Shown here: piece by piece, positions 1-9,813 of the stretch | Numbering within the stretch: the stretch's first letter is position 1 | Layout: the number at the start of each line of letters is the position of its first letter | Assembly (NCBI GenBank): GCA_945901405.1 | Contig: CAMDLH010000015.1 | Span: 1-59,177, forward strand | Direction of reading: 5' to 3' | DNA length: 59,177 nt | Source: Bordetella parapertussis | GTDB lineage: Bacteria > Pseudomonadota > Gammaproteobacteria > Burkholderiales > SG8-41 | Translations under genes and position numbers: made by a program | The notes under the pieces: model-generated | Told to the model about the DNA's origin: nothing | Databases searched by the model: none | Seen by the model: the letters and a program-made list of their open reading frames with translations, nothing else

Positions 1-83
1 ACCAGCAACATCGATTCCACCCGGCTCCGCAGTTCAGGATGCCCGTTCAAACGGTTCAACAAGGTTTCGTCACTCATTCCCAT
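1..83 (-). CDS. N-terminus of an IS-encoded protein (partial)
   Basis: The start codon ATG is at 83-81, about seven bases after AGGAGG. The 27 visible residues begin MGMSDETLLNRLNGHPELRS; a second Met at residue 3 is an alternative start. The gene reads out of the window to the left. Its position just inside an inverted-repeat end suggests an IS-borne gene. The short helical N-terminus is reminiscent of accessory or transposase proteins of ISKra4-like elements, but this is from memory and only 27 residues are visible. Confidence 0.5.
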   Translation of the reverse strand, partial: MGMSDETLLNRLNGHPELRSRVESMLL

Positions 84-147
84 GACATCCTCCTCATAAA
101 GTGGTGGGTAGGGTGCTAGATTACTCCACCTCAGTTTGAATCGCACC
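1..147 (-). mobile_element. End of an insertion sequence (partial)
   Basis: The outer end is taken as position 147. Read inward on the minus strand it begins GGTGCGATTCAAACTGAGG. The first 13 bases match the terminal inverted repeat of the small element at 46011-46216, which is flanked by a 9-bp target duplication. A gene with a strong ribosome binding site starts just inside this end and runs off the window. The other end and the transposase lie outside, so the IS family cannot be named. Confidence 0.6.
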
Positions 148-199
148 CCGCCGTACCGAAGCAGTTCGCAATGGATCAAGCTATTGATTCTATTGATAT

Positions 200-2587
200 T
201 TACGGCGCAGCCGCCACCACAACCTCGCGCGAATCCGCCCTGCCATGTTCATCCACCACCCGCAGCAAATACCGCCCTGGCTGCGGCGGGCGCCACGCGG
301 CGGCTACACCGGGCCGGCCTGCGGTGATGAAGGCGTCGTTGGCGAACCAGTAGAGTGTGTTGACACCACCTTCAGCGGTGGCTGCAAGGGGCACGACGTT
401 GCGTTCGGGTTGGGTGTGGCGCATGACGTAGGCCGCGCCGCGCACGGGGGCGCTGATCGCGGGGGCGATGCCGCCAGCTGTGCTGGCGCCGCACTCGCCT
501 GACGGCGGCACGCGCCTGGGCATGCCGGCTTGCGCGTAGAGGCGCATCAAGTCGGAGGGCCAGTATTCGTAGACGACTTGCTGCACGCGGCCGTGTTCGT
601 ACGGCGGGCATGCGATGCGGCCGGTGCGTTGGTCGACCATCACGGCGCGGTGTATGTCGCTCACGCGGATCGGCGATTTGCCGGGCACGAACCAGGTTTC
701 CGCCTTGAGCGGGCAATGCGCGTTGGGCAAGTCACCAGATGCCGCGCACACTTCCACGCGCGTGAGGTTCGGCGGGTTGCGGAATATCGGTTCGGTGAGG
801 CCGCGGTCTTCCGCCGCGATGGCATCGACGATCTGGAAGAATAACGGTGCTGCCGCCTGTATGCCGACGTACGCCGGGTTGCCTTCGCCGTCGAAGCGCC
901 CCACCCACACCGCGAGTACGTAGGGGCCGAAGATGCCCGCCGACCACGCGTCGCGGAATCCCCACGAGGTACCGGTTTTCCACGCCACCGGGATCGATGC
1001 GCGCGAGCCGGCGACCGTGCCTTCGGGGCGCGGATTGTTACGCAGGATGTCGAGCGTCATGAAGCTGGATTCCTCGGAAAGCAAGCGCACTTCGTCACGT
1101 TCCGCCTCATTCGCCCTGTAACGCAACGGCTTTAACACCCCTCGATTCGCAAGCATTCCATAGAGCGTGACGAGTTCTTCCATCGACACATCGCCGCCTC
1201 CTAACGCAAGCGCCAGGCCGTAATGTTTTTCGCTCGCCATGCGCGACACGCCCGCGTTTTTCAAAAAATCATACAACGACGGCTGCGACAACCGTGCCGC
1301 CAGACCCACCGCCGGGATGTTGCGGCTGCGGATCAGCGCGTCGCGCGCGGTGACCGGGCCGATGAAGTTGCCGTCGAAATTCTCCGGACTGAATGGGCCG
1401 AACGCGGCGGGTGCGTCTTTCAGCACGGAGAGCGGATGAATCAAACCCTGATCCATCGCCAGCGCGTAGATGAAGGGTTTGAGTGTCGAGCCCGGTGAGC
1501 GCTTGGCGAGCGTGCCGTTGACCTGCCCGTTGATGGCGTCATTGAAAAAGCCCGCCGAACCGACCACGGCTTTCACTTCCATGGTGCGGTAGTCGATCAG
1601 CATCGCGGTGGCGTTTTCGATGCCGATGCGGCGCTGGCGTTCGACGTAGCGGTGTATCTGGCGCTCAAGCGTGCGCTGCAAACGCATATCGAGCGCGCTG
1701 CGAATTTCCCTGGATGCGCCTGCGTCACGAGCGATCAAGTGGTTCACAGCATGCGGCGCGCGAAACGGCAGTTGCTGGCTGTTGCGCAGATTGAGTGCCA
1801 GCTTCATCAAGCCCGCCTGCGGTTTGGCTTCGGGGTGCCGCGCCTGCCAGCGCTCAAACAGCCGCATGCGCGCGCCGACCATTGAGGAATGTTCCGCACG
1901 TGCCGCGCCGAGTGTGCGTTTGGCGGGCGACTGCGGTATCACCGCCAGTGTCAATGTCTCGGGAAGAGACAGCGCGCTGGTGGCCTTGCCAAAGTGAATC
2001 AGACTCGCCGCGCCCACGCCCTCGATATTTGCGCCGTAGGGCACGAGGTTCAAATACGCCTCGAGAATTTCACGCTTGGAGTATTTCAATTCCAGTTCGA
2101 TTGCACGCGCGATCTGCTTTACCTTGCCGCGGATGCTGCGCGACGCGTTGCGGTCGAGCATGCGCGCCAACTGCATGGTGATGGTCGAGCCGCCCTGCCG
2201 CGGCTCACCGGCAATGTAAGTGCGCCAGCCGCCGCGCACGAGCGCAATCGGATTCACGCCGAGGTGACGATAAAACCAGCGGTCTTCCTGCAACAAGAAT
2301 GCTTCGGTGATTTCGGGCGAGATCGATTCGAGCGGCAGCCACAGGCGGTAACGTTCGTCGCCTGCCAGAGTGAGTCTTAGTAACTGGCCGCGGGAGTCGA
2401 AGACGGCTACGGAGGAGGTGTAGCGGCTGGCTAATGTTGGTTTGGGGTAGAGGCGGATGGTGATGGCGGCAAGGACGCAGATACAAAGTGCCGCAGCTAT
2501 TATGCGCACTGTGCCTGCACGCCCTCCCACCCTAACCCTCCCCCGCAAGCGGAGGAGGGGACTAGTGGGTTTGGTTACGCCGTTCAC
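200..2587 (-). CDS. pbpC: Penicillin-binding protein 1C
   Basis: Bifunctional peptidoglycan synthase (glycosyltransferase plus transpeptidase) anchored in the inner membrane. The 795-residue product has one membrane segment at about 28-46, a GT51 domain with catalytic Glu in LLQEDRWF (E101) and GGSTITMQ (132-139), then a transpeptidase domain with S367-TLK370, SRN (421-423) and KTG (536-538). A C-terminal PBP1C-type beta domain follows. It lies 20 bases downstream of the alpha-2-macroglobulin gene, the same pairing as yfhM-pbpC in Escherichia coli. The start is uncertain: the first possible codon is GTG at 2587 with no clear ribosome binding site, and residues 8-25 are translated from a dispersed GC-rich palindrome. 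A GTG just after the palindrome is an alternative. Confidence 0.95.
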   Translation of the reverse strand: MNGVTKPTSPLLRLRGRVRVGGRAGTVRIIAAALCICVLAAITIRLYPKPTLASRYTSSVAVFDSRGQLLRLTLAGDERYRLWLPLESISPEITEAFLLQEDRWFYRHLGVNPIALVRGGWRTYIAGEPRQGGSTITMQLARMLDRNASRSIRGKVKQIARAIELELKYSKREILEAYLNLVPYGANIEGVGAASLIHFGKATSALSLPETLTLAVIPQSPAKRTLGAARAEHSSMVGARMRLFERWQARHPEAKPQAGLMKLALNLRNSQQLPFRAPHAVNHLIARDAGASREIRSALDMRLQRTLERQIHRYVERQRRIGIENATAMLIDYRTMEVKAVVGSAGFFNDAINGQVNGTLAKRSPGSTLKPFIYALAMDQGLIHPLSVLKDAPAAFGPFSPENFDGNFIGPVTARDALIRSRNIPAVGLAARLSQPSLYDFLKNAGVSRMASEKHYGLALALGGGDVSMEELVTLYGMLANRGVLKPLRYRANEAERDEVRLLSEESSFMTLDILRNNPRPEGTVAGSRASIPVAWKTGTSWGFRDAWSAGIFGPYVLAVWVGRFDGEGNPAYVGIQAAAPLFFQIVDAIAAEDRGLTEPIFRNPPNLTRVEVCAASGDLPNAHCPLKAETWFVPGKSPIRVSDIHRAVMVDQRTGRIACPPYEHGRVQQVVYEYWPSDLMRLYAQAGMPRRVPPSGECGASTAGGIAPAISAPVRGAAYVMRHTQPERNVVPLAATAEGGVNTLYWFANDAFITAGRPGVAAAWRPPQPGRYLLRVVDEHGRADSREVVVAAAP
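2519..2566. repeat. GC-rich dispersed palindrome, copy 1
   Basis: A C-rich arm with ACCCTAACCCTCCCCC and its complement GGAGGAGGGG surround a short loop. Similar C-rich/G-rich palindromes occur at 11059-11105, 46051-46102 and 46121-46160. This copy overlaps the assigned 5' end of pbpC. Confidence 0.6.
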
Positions 2588-2607
2588 TCGTTCACGCCGT
2601 CAACGCC

Positions 2608-5600
2608 CTACCGCTTCTCCACCACTATCCGCGCCCCCAGCGAGCGCGCCTGCACCGCGCGCTCATACATTGATTCGCCATAGGCGGGCGGCACGGCAAA
2701 GGTGCCGGTGTTGGTGGCCTTAATGCGATAGGCGAATTCCTGAATGTCCTTGCCGACGAAGCCGTAGAGCACCACACGATCCTCGCGTAGGTCGGCGAAT
2801 TCGGGCTTCCAGGTCGAGTGAGATGTCCCTATCGGCGCGCGCCAGCCTTGTTCCTCGCCGTCTTTCTGCGCGCGGCCTTCGCCTTGCGGCTGCTCGCCCT
2901 CCGGCTGTGCCGGGCGCGGGTTGATCACCAGATCAAAGCCGCCGGGCAATAGATCAACCAGCGCCACGTTGTCGATGCCTTCGCGGCCGATGGCGCGGAA
3001 TTTCAAGCGCACTTCGATTTCTTCGCCGACCTTCACCGATTTGACCGGGTTGCCCTTGGCATCGACATACTCGCGCAGTATCTCCATGCCGTTTTTGATT
3101 TCTTTTTCCGGCAGGCCGCGATCAAAGCCGGTCTGCTCGACGATGTAATACGCGGCCAAGTCACTCTTGTTCGAGAATTGCAACTTCGCCGCATCCGCCG
3201 AGAAACTGCCGCGCGGTATCGCCGATGGCGGCAGCGCCAGCGGCCGCGTGGTGTTGTTGCGCAAGAACTCACTCACCGCGAGTGTTCCCGGCGGCAGTTT
3301 CTCGCCGGCGGTGGCAATCGCATCGAGCGCGAGTATCGTGTAGGCCGACGAATGCGTGTTGTAGGCGCCTTGCGCGATGGGTGTTACCAGCAACTCCAGC
3401 GTTTGCGGCGGCAGCTTGGCGAGACGCTCGGGGAAATGACGCGCGATCAAGTGAATCAACTGCGCGTCGCGCGTGAGCGGGTCGTAATACGCATCCCCCG
3501 CCACCTTAGCACCGGCGGTGAGGCCCGCCATCAGCGGCTCGGCAAGGCGCTCCTGTTTCATCAACTGGTAACTCGCGGCAAGGTACGCCGCAGCGATATC
3601 CTGCGAATACGTTTTCGCGTGATTTTTCTCCAGGCGTTTTTGCAGCGCGGCCGCGAAGTTGGTGGTGACCACACCCTGACGCGTCAGCAGATAGATCGCA
3701 TACGCACGCGTGCGCTCATCCACCAGCGACTGACCTTCGCTGCTGGCGAGGCTACGTAAGTAATTGTTTCCATTGACAATTATGTCATTCGGCACCACGC
3801 GCCCACGCTCGCGTGCTTCGATCAAAAAGTGCGTCGCATAGACCGACACATAATCAACCACATGCGCGTTCGCGGCCCACAAGCCGAATGCGCCCTCGCC
3901 GTTTTGCCGCGCGCGCAGCACGTTGATCAAGTCTTCGAGCGTGCGATTTTCTTTCGATTTCACGTGGCCGAACTCAGGGCGATTCGTCAGCACCAGCGCG
4001 GGCACCCCCATGCTCACCAGTTGCTCGGTGCATGAGTACGGAAAGCCTTGCAGATAACTCGCCAACCCATGCGCAAGTGTCAGCGGCACATGCGAGATGC
4101 CCGTTTCGAGCTTGCGGTAATGCGGATACATATTGCGCGTGATGGTGGCCTCGGCGTTGCCGTTCCTGACCACACCCGCGATCAACTGCGTGATGTACGG
4201 TTGCGCGGGCCGCACGCTGATGGTGTCCGAGAGCTTCGCGCCCTTGCCCGCCGCGGCCGCGTTGAATGTCAGCGTGGCGGAACCGAGTTCATCCTTCGCG
4301 CGCACCCTGAAGCTGGTCACGCCCTCGCGCAGTTCGCCGATTTTCAGTGTCGTAGTTGCGTTGCCGATGATCTCAAGATGCGGCGATGAAACCATGCCGA
4401 CGGTGATCTGCGCTTCTGCGCCGGAGCCTGCAACGTTGTTCGACACGCCTACGCTCACATCAAATTCGTCACCCGGCGTCACCGTCGCCGGCACATTGGG
4501 CGACAACACGAAATCGCCGCGTGACAGCGCTTTTTTCTCGAACACGCCCACCGCGTCATCCGACACCGCCACCGCCATTACACGCAGTGAGCCGTTAAAC
4601 GTCTCCGGCACGACCCAGGTGAGTTCGCGTTCCTGCGGGCCGGCCTCGATGATACCCGACCAGTACGCCACCGGCTTGTCGCGCTTGCGTTTGAACGGAT
4701 TCAGATGCTTGCCCAGCGCGCCATCGGCGTCGCCACCCGGCGCCGCAGCCGCCATGAAGCGTTTGAACTCCGGCAATATCAAATCGAGTATCTGCGAGGT
4801 GCGCACTTCAAGTGCGCGCTTCTGGAAAAAGAACCCCAGCGGATCCGCGCTCTTGTAACGCGCCACCTGCAATATGCCCTCATCCACCGCGAACACCACC
4901 ATGCGTGACGGGCGGTCGGACGAATAACGCAGCTTCACCGTATCACCGGGCTTCACCTGATCGGGCGTCTTCACTATCGCCTTCAGCTTGCGCCGGTCGA
5001 GATTCACCGAAAACGGCTGCACGCCATACGCCAAGGGGCTGGCGTAAATCTCATCGGAGCCGATGCCGCGGATGAACGTCACCGACACGTAGCCGTTGCC
5101 CTCGAAGTCCTTCGGCAGGCGTATCGTCTGCGTGGACGCCGTGGTGGTGGCGGTGAACCACACGTGCGCATACACACGCTCGCGCTCGATGGTAATGAGG
5201 CCCGATCCGGTATACGGCGCCTGGATCGACAGCTCGATCTCCTCGTCGGGCGCGAAATCTTTTTTGTTGAGTTTCACCTGCAACTCGGCGTTTTTCTCGA
5301 GTGAGCGCGTGAGGTTCGCCGCACCGGCCACCTCGTACGACACGCGCGCCAGGTCCTGCCCCTGTGCGTCGCGCACCACGTAGCCGTAGCTGCCCGGAGC
5401 GTCGGAGGCCAGCGCCAGCCGCATGCCCGCCGCTGGAATCACGAACGGCTTTTCGTCGAGCGTGATGCGCTTCTCGCGCGACTCATATTTGTAGGTGTTG
5501 TTGGGCTGCTTGGTCAGCACCGACACGAACTTGCGCTCGTAGTGCACCAGCTTCAATTCCTTGGCTTCGGTTTTCTTCGCGTTCGGATCAATCGCGATGA

Positions 5601-8496
5601 GTTCGACATTACGCTTCGCACCCTTGGACACATACGCCAGATCACCATCGGCCTTGTAACCGACGAGGAACGGCATGTTGGACACCAGCGTCGCCGCCTC
5701 GGCAGACACACCGCGCCCGCCGTCGGCCTCGAAACCCTGGCTCACGATGTGCAGCCGGTAGGTGGCTCGCGCGAATCGTGCGAGGTTCAGATTAAATTCC
5801 GCCTCGCCCTGCTCGTTGGTTTTTGATTCAGCGAGCGGTTCGGTGAAGCCTTCTTTCGCGAACTGCGGATCGTGAAACTGATAATCGCGCCAACTGGGGA
5901 ACGCAGGCAGCGCGGGTGCCAGCGTCATCGTCGCCGTCACGCGCCGCGCTTCGGCGGGCGTGCCAAACAGATTCTGCAACGACACATGCGCCTTCAGTTC
6001 TTGCGGCGTGACCCAGCCTTCGACCGCCTGGCGCGTGATGCGCGCGGCCATCTTCAACCGGTCGGGCGTGAATTCCTGCACCTTCACCGTCACCGAGCCC
6101 AACTGGCTCGAACGCTGGCCGTCCTTCACGATGTAGAGCGACACGGTGTAGTCGCCAGTGGGCGCAGTCTCCTGCGTGGTGTGGCGCAGCTCTTCAAACC
6201 CGCTGGCGGAGAGTTTTATTTTTTCGGCGCGCAACGTCAGGCCGCGTGCGTCGGTGAGTTCAACCTCCAGCGGCACGCCGGCGAGCTTGGCGCCCCAGTC
6301 GGCCGATTTAACTATCATGCCGGCGCGAATCTCCTCGCCCGGCCGGTAAATGCCGCGGTCGGAGAACATGTACGCCGACAACTTGCTGGCGTCCGCGCTG
6401 CTGGCCACACCGCCGACATCGAAGCGCGAAAAATCCAGCAGCCTGTCGCTGCGGTCGTACGGCAAGAACGAACTGTCAGAGCCCTTGCGCACCACGTACA
6501 CGGCGGGCGCGCGCTCGCGCTGAAAGCCCGCGAGATCGGGCAGCCGCGCGCGGCCGGTTGCGTCCGCGGTTTGCGACACGATCACCTGCCCGTTACGGCC
6601 GAGGATTTCGACTATCGCGCCGCCGACCGGCTGGCCGGTGGCGATGGATTGCACGAACGCATCCTGCGTGCCGTCGATCGCGCGTTTCACCACCACGCCG
6701 AGATCGGTGACCACAACAAGGCGTTTATCCGTAGCACCCGTGGTGCGTTTGGTTTTCGGGTTGTAGCTTTCGACCTTGACGAAAAACACGCCGCGTTTGC
6801 CGCCGTCGGCCTCCAGGTATTTCGCGAAATCAATGGCGAGATAACTCGGCTTGCCCGGCTCGGACTGCGGCGCTTCCTCGATCTGCGTGAAGCGCTCGGC
6901 AAGATTGTTGTCGTCGAAATCGTTGTCGAAAGTCGGCTTGGCAAAGTCGCCACGCGACATGGTCGCCAGATGTTGCAATTGCTGCGGCAAGAGCCGCCCG
7001 ATCTCGACGCGCACGCCTTCGACATCGCGCACGAGCACGGCGAGTTTCTTATCGCCCGACAGCGCCAGCAGCGCGCCCTGCGACACGATGCGCAACTGGC
7101 GCGGGAAGCGCTGCACGCGCATGATGCCGCTGAATTCTTTCTCCATCATGTAGCCGCCGAAGGACTTCGCGCCCTTCTCCACGCGCACATAGATGTGACG
7201 TCCAGCCTCGGCGGTGTATTTGAAACCGTGCTGCTGCACGTGCTCGCGCTCGGCGGGCACGGGTTCGAGCTTCAGTGCCTCGGCGTGTTTCAGAATCTCC
7301 GCGCCAATTTTCGCGGCGTCGTTCCACGCATACGGCTGCTTGCGGTCTTCCTCCTTGGTGTCGGGGTGGTGCAGCGGCAAAATCCACGCGCGCACCCTGG
7401 GGATCACCTGCTTTTCGTGCGTGTCGGCGGTGAATTTCGCCAGCAGCACGCGCTCGGGTTCGAGTCTGTCGTTGTCCGCGACGATGATTTCAGCGCCCTG
7501 CAGCGCAAGGCTGTAGAGGCCGGGCACCAGCACCGATTGCTTGATCTGCGTAGTAGTGGCAGCACCGCCGCGCGTGCTGCGCGTGCCGGTGTCGAGGATG
7601 ACGGCGATCTTGATAGGCTGCGCCGGAATCGGCAGCGCATCCGAATGTATATAGGCAAACAGTTTATGTTTGTCGTAACTCACCTTGAATTTCTTGTCGT
7701 CAGCACCCAGGCCCAACACACCATCCTTGCCTTCTTCGCGCAGCGCGATGCGCTTTTCGAAATCAACGGTGTCCACCGGGTGCGAGAAATTCACCGTGGC
7801 GACGACTTTTTTCGACGCCGGATCGACCGGGTCCTGATAAAAACTCGCCTCGGTGATTTTCACCTCGAAGGGTGCGGAGCGGAATTTGAAACGGTAATCC
7901 TTCAGCCGCACCTGCTCTGCGACGAAACCTTTTTTGCCGAACGAGACTTCAAATTCGGTGCCCACCGGCCAGTCAGCCTTGGGTTGAAACTCCAGCGTCT
8001 TGTCGTCAACCCACTTCCACGTGCCTTCGATGCGCGGCTCAGTGCTGACGCCTGCGGTGATCTCCTTCCCCGCACCCGCCAGCGGCGCAACGGAGTCGCT
8101 GAATTTCACCACCATCGGTTCGGGCTTGGCGTTGTCTTCGACACGCGTGCGATCGGGCGCGGTGATTTCGTAGGTGACGGCGATTGGCCTGGGTTGGCGG
8201 TCGTACCAGATTTTGCCCGCCACGCCGCCGGCGAGAACGGCAACAACGGCGACACCCGCTATCGCGGCGCTTTTCGTGTGCGTGCGCGCCCAGCTCGCGA
8301 GCGCAACCCAGCAAAATCCGATGGCATTGCCGATGCCCTTTAGCCAGCCCGGCGCCTGCCAGCGAAAATCGCCGAAGAGTTTGCGCAGCACCCAGGCGAT
8401 GGCGCTGAAAATGTCGCCGATGACTTCGCCTATGAATCGCAGAATGGTTGCGAAAATGCCGGCGCGCGGGCTGGCGGGGTTGGGTTGGTCGCTCAT
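2608..8496 (-). CDS. Bacterial alpha-2-macroglobulin (YfhM type)
   Basis: Large periplasmic protease inhibitor, 1962 residues, that traps attacking proteases and usually works with PBP1C. A membrane segment at about residues 78-96 follows an N-terminal extension rich in Trp and amphipathic helices; there is no lipobox, so the protein is probably held by this helix instead of a lipid. Then come macroglobulin and bait-region domains and, in the C-terminal half, the thioester motif S-C-T-E-Q (Cys codon at 4032-4030, residue 1489). Cys and Gln of the thioester are kept, but the residue before Cys is Ser instead of the usual Gly. The protein is about 300 residues longer than E. coli YfhM. It is followed by pbpC and preceded by a CreD-like gene. 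Confidence 0.93.
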   Translation of the reverse strand: MSDQPNPASPRAGIFATILRFIGEVIGDIFSAIAWVLRKLFGDFRWQAPGWLKGIGNAIGFCWVALASWARTHTKSAAIAGVAVVAVLAGGVAGKIWYDRQPRPIAVTYEITAPDRTRVEDNAKPEPMVVKFSDSVAPLAGAGKEITAGVSTEPRIEGTWKWVDDKTLEFQPKADWPVGTEFEVSFGKKGFVAEQVRLKDYRFKFRSAPFEVKITEASFYQDPVDPASKKVVATVNFSHPVDTVDFEKRIALREEGKDGVLGLGADDKKFKVSYDKHKLFAYIHSDALPIPAQPIKIAVILDTGTRSTRGGAATTTQIKQSVLVPGLYSLALQGAEIIVADNDRLEPERVLLAKFTADTHEKQVIPRVRAWILPLHHPDTKEEDRKQPYAWNDAAKIGAEILKHAEALKLEPVPAEREHVQQHGFKYTAEAGRHIYVRVEKGAKSFGGYMMEKEFSGIMRVQRFPRQLRIVSQGALLALSGDKKLAVLVRDVEGVRVEIGRLLPQQLQHLATMSRGDFAKPTFDNDFDDNNLAERFTQIEEAPQSEPGKPSYLAIDFAKYLEADGGKRGVFFVKVESYNPKTKRTTGATDKRLVVVTDLGVVVKRAIDGTQDAFVQSIATGQPVGGAIVEILGRNGQVIVSQTADATGRARLPDLAGFQRERAPAVYVVRKGSDSSFLPYDRSDRLLDFSRFDVGGVASSADASKLSAYMFSDRGIYRPGEEIRAGMIVKSADWGAKLAGVPLEVELTDARGLTLRAEKIKLSASGFEELRHTTQETAPTGDYTVSLYIVKDGQRSSQLGSVTVKVQEFTPDRLKMAARITRQAVEGWVTPQELKAHVSLQNLFGTPAEARRVTATMTLAPALPAFPSWRDYQFHDPQFAKEGFTEPLAESKTNEQGEAEFNLNLARFARATYRLHIVSQGFEADGGRGVSAEAATLVSNMPFLVGYKADGDLAYVSKGAKRNVELIAIDPNAKKTEAKELKLVHYERKFVSVLTKQPNNTYKYESREKRITLDEKPFVIPAAGMRLALASDAPGSYGYVVRDAQGQDLARVSYEVAGAANLTRSLEKNAELQVKLNKKDFAPDEEIELSIQAPYTGSGLITIERERVYAHVWFTATTTASTQTIRLPKDFEGNGYVSVTFIRGIGSDEIYASPLAYGVQPFSVNLDRRKLKAIVKTPDQVKPGDTVKLRYSSDRPSRMVVFAVDEGILQVARYKSADPLGFFFQKRALEVRTSQILDLILPEFKRFMAAAAPGGDADGALGKHLNPFKRKRDKPVAYWSGIIEAGPQERELTWVVPETFNGSLRVMAVAVSDDAVGVFEKKALSRGDFVLSPNVPATVTPGDEFDVSVGVSNNVAGSGAEAQITVGMVSSPHLEIIGNATTTLKIGELREGVTSFRVRAKDELGSATLTFNAAAAGKGAKLSDTISVRPAQPYITQLIAGVVRNGNAEATITRNMYPHYRKLETGISHVPLTLAHGLASYLQGFPYSCTEQLVSMGVPALVLTNRPEFGHVKSKENRTLEDLINVLRARQNGEGAFGLWAANAHVVDYVSVYATHFLIEARERGRVVPNDIIVNGNNYLRSLASSEGQSLVDERTRAYAIYLLTRQGVVTTNFAAALQKRLEKNHAKTYSQDIAAAYLAASYQLMKQERLAEPLMAGLTAGAKVAGDAYYDPLTRDAQLIHLIARHFPERLAKLPPQTLELLVTPIAQGAYNTHSSAYTILALDAIATAGEKLPPGTLAVSEFLRNNTTRPLALPPSAIPRGSFSADAAKLQFSNKSDLAAYYIVEQTGFDRGLPEKEIKNGMEILREYVDAKGNPVKSVKVGEEIEVRLKFRAIGREGIDNVALVDLLPGGFDLVINPRPAQPEGEQPQGEGRAQKDGEEQGWRAPIGTSHSTWKPEFADLREDRVVLYGFVGKDIQEFAYRIKATNTGTFAVPPAYGESMYERAVQARSLGARIVVEKR
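3757..3776 (+). repeat. AT-rich 20-base motif inside a gene (18/20 match)
   Basis: TAAGTAATTGTTTCCATTGA lies inside the alpha-2-macroglobulin reading frame and differs at two bases from the intergenic 20-base motif described at 8519. It encodes part of a NGNNYL stretch on the minus strand. Flanking bases on the ATTGA side also resemble the copy at 18272. Confidence 0.45.
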
Positions 8497-8518
8497 AAGG
8501 ACACCTTTGGGGTATTCC

Positions 8519-8538
8519 TAACTAATTGTTTTTATTGA
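8519..8538 (+). repeat. AT-rich dispersed 20-base motif, copy a
   Basis: TAACTAATTGTTTTTATTGA. Consensus of six intergenic or boundary copies in the window: TAASTWWTTGTTTTTATTGA (S = G or C, W = A or T). It lies between the CreD-like gene and the alpha-2-macroglobulin gene. Confidence 0.75.
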
Positions 8539-8553
8539 ATAATTTATATAGTT

Positions 8554-9813
8554 CTACGTGGGCTTGGGCAGCGTGACGGCATTCTTGTCGGCAAACAATG
8601 CGCTCCAATCAACGCGGGCGGTGACTTGCATCAACACAAACAAGGTCATGATCGCGCCGACGGTGATTGCCAAGCCAGTCAAGCCCTTGAAGAAGAACGC
8701 ATACGAGAACAATACCAGATACACCAGTTGCGCGGTACCCGCCGCGAGGAACGCGAAACGCGCGCCGAACACGATGCGCAGATAACTCACGGTGAGCAGT
8801 AGCGACACCACCGCCGCGATGGCAAACGCAAGTTGTATCGGCGCCTGATCGGCGAGATACGCGAACAGCAAATGAAACGAGAAAAACGACGCCGCGAGAA
8901 AAAAGAAATGCATAGGGTGAATCTCGACGCGGCGCACGATGCCGATGGCGAGCAGCACCACGATAAAGAAAAACAGCGACACCGGCGCGAACAGCGCGAT
9001 CTGGCTCGCCAGCGGGCCGGGCTGCAGCTTCTCCGGCATGCTCATCGCGATGTTCACGCCTGACACCAGACGGCGATATTCCCAGGTGAGCGTCCAGCCG
9101 CCGGCATCGTTGCGCGCCTTGGCGGTGGGCGAAATTGATTCGTCGGGAAAATCAATCGCGCTGAAATCGGTGTTCATCACCAGCCTGAAGTTTTTCGCTT
9201 CCGCCACGCCGCGGCCGAAGTTATACACCCAGCGATCCAGCCCCTGGCTGTGATAACCCACGCGCAGGATGGCCTGCTCGCCGGGCGCCAGGCGCGTCCA
9301 GCCGAAAATATTGTTGTCGCCGGGCGTGGGCGGCGTTGTCCATTGCGCGCCTTCGAGATCAAAACGCAAATCGCCGAACACCGCCTTGCTCGCGGGGAAA
9401 GGCAACGCGACCTTGATGTCGCGCGCCACGCTATCGCTGTTGGTGAACTCATAGGTTGCGCCAAAATCAACGCGATACGTTGCATACCACAACAAACCTT
9501 TTTGCCGGAGATCGAGCTTGAGATTTACCTGTACGTCGCTTGAGTCGAGCGCCACGCGGTGGATGATCGTGTCGTCAACGATGCGTTCGACCTGCGCGCC
9601 GTTTTCGGTGACGGTGATTTTTTTCGTGGTTTTCTCCTCGGTGTGTATCTGCGGCGGCAGTTGCGCCTGCGGCGTGCCCCACAACTGCGACACACGCGCC
9701 TTCAAACTGGTATCCGCGCTATGCGTGCGGCTGGTGGTCACACCCGCCAGCGTAAACCACGCCAGCGATACACAGATAAAAATGAAACCGATCGCAATCA
9801 ATCGCCTTATCAT
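8554..9813 (-). CDS. CreD-like inner membrane protein
   Basis: 419 residues: one N-terminal membrane segment (about 4-24), a periplasmic beta-rich domain (about 40-265), then five or six membrane segments to the C-terminus. The C-terminal half resembles E. coli CreD, with IHPMHFFFLAASFF at the start of the membrane block and MQVTARVDW near its end. CreD is a membrane protein of the CreBC envelope regulon; its biochemical role is not known. The periplasmic domain looks unlike E. coli CreD, so this is a family-level call. It is the first gene of the minus-strand run creD-like, alpha-2-macroglobulin, pbpC, and lies beside a two-component system, which supports an envelope-stress role. Confidence 0.62.
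   Translation of the reverse strand: MIRRLIAIGFIFICVSLAWFTLAGVTTSRTHSADTSLKARVSQLWGTPQAQLPPQIHTEEKTTKKITVTENGAQVERIVDDTIIHRVALDSSDVQVNLKLDLRQKGLLWYATYRVDFGATYEFTNSDSVARDIKVALPFPASKAVFGDLRFDLEGAQWTTPPTPGDNNIFGWTRLAPGEQAILRVGYHSQGLDRWVYNFGRGVAEAKNFRLVMNTDFSAIDFPDESISPTAKARNDAGGWTLTWEYRRLVSGVNIAMSMPEKLQPGPLASQIALFAPVSLFFFIVVLLAIGIVRRVEIHPMHFFFLAASFFSFHLLFAYLADQAPIQLAFAIAAVVSLLLTVSYLRIVFGARFAFLAAGTAQLVYLVLFSYAFFFKGLTGLAITVGAIMTLFVLMQVTARVDWSALFADKNAVTLPKPT

Noticed and set aside
5872-8343. Very long open frame on the plus strand opposite the alpha-2-macroglobulin gene
   Set aside because: It is antisense to a well-supported protein; its composition (His/Arg-rich) is the usual mirror of GC-rich coding DNA and no domain is recognisable.
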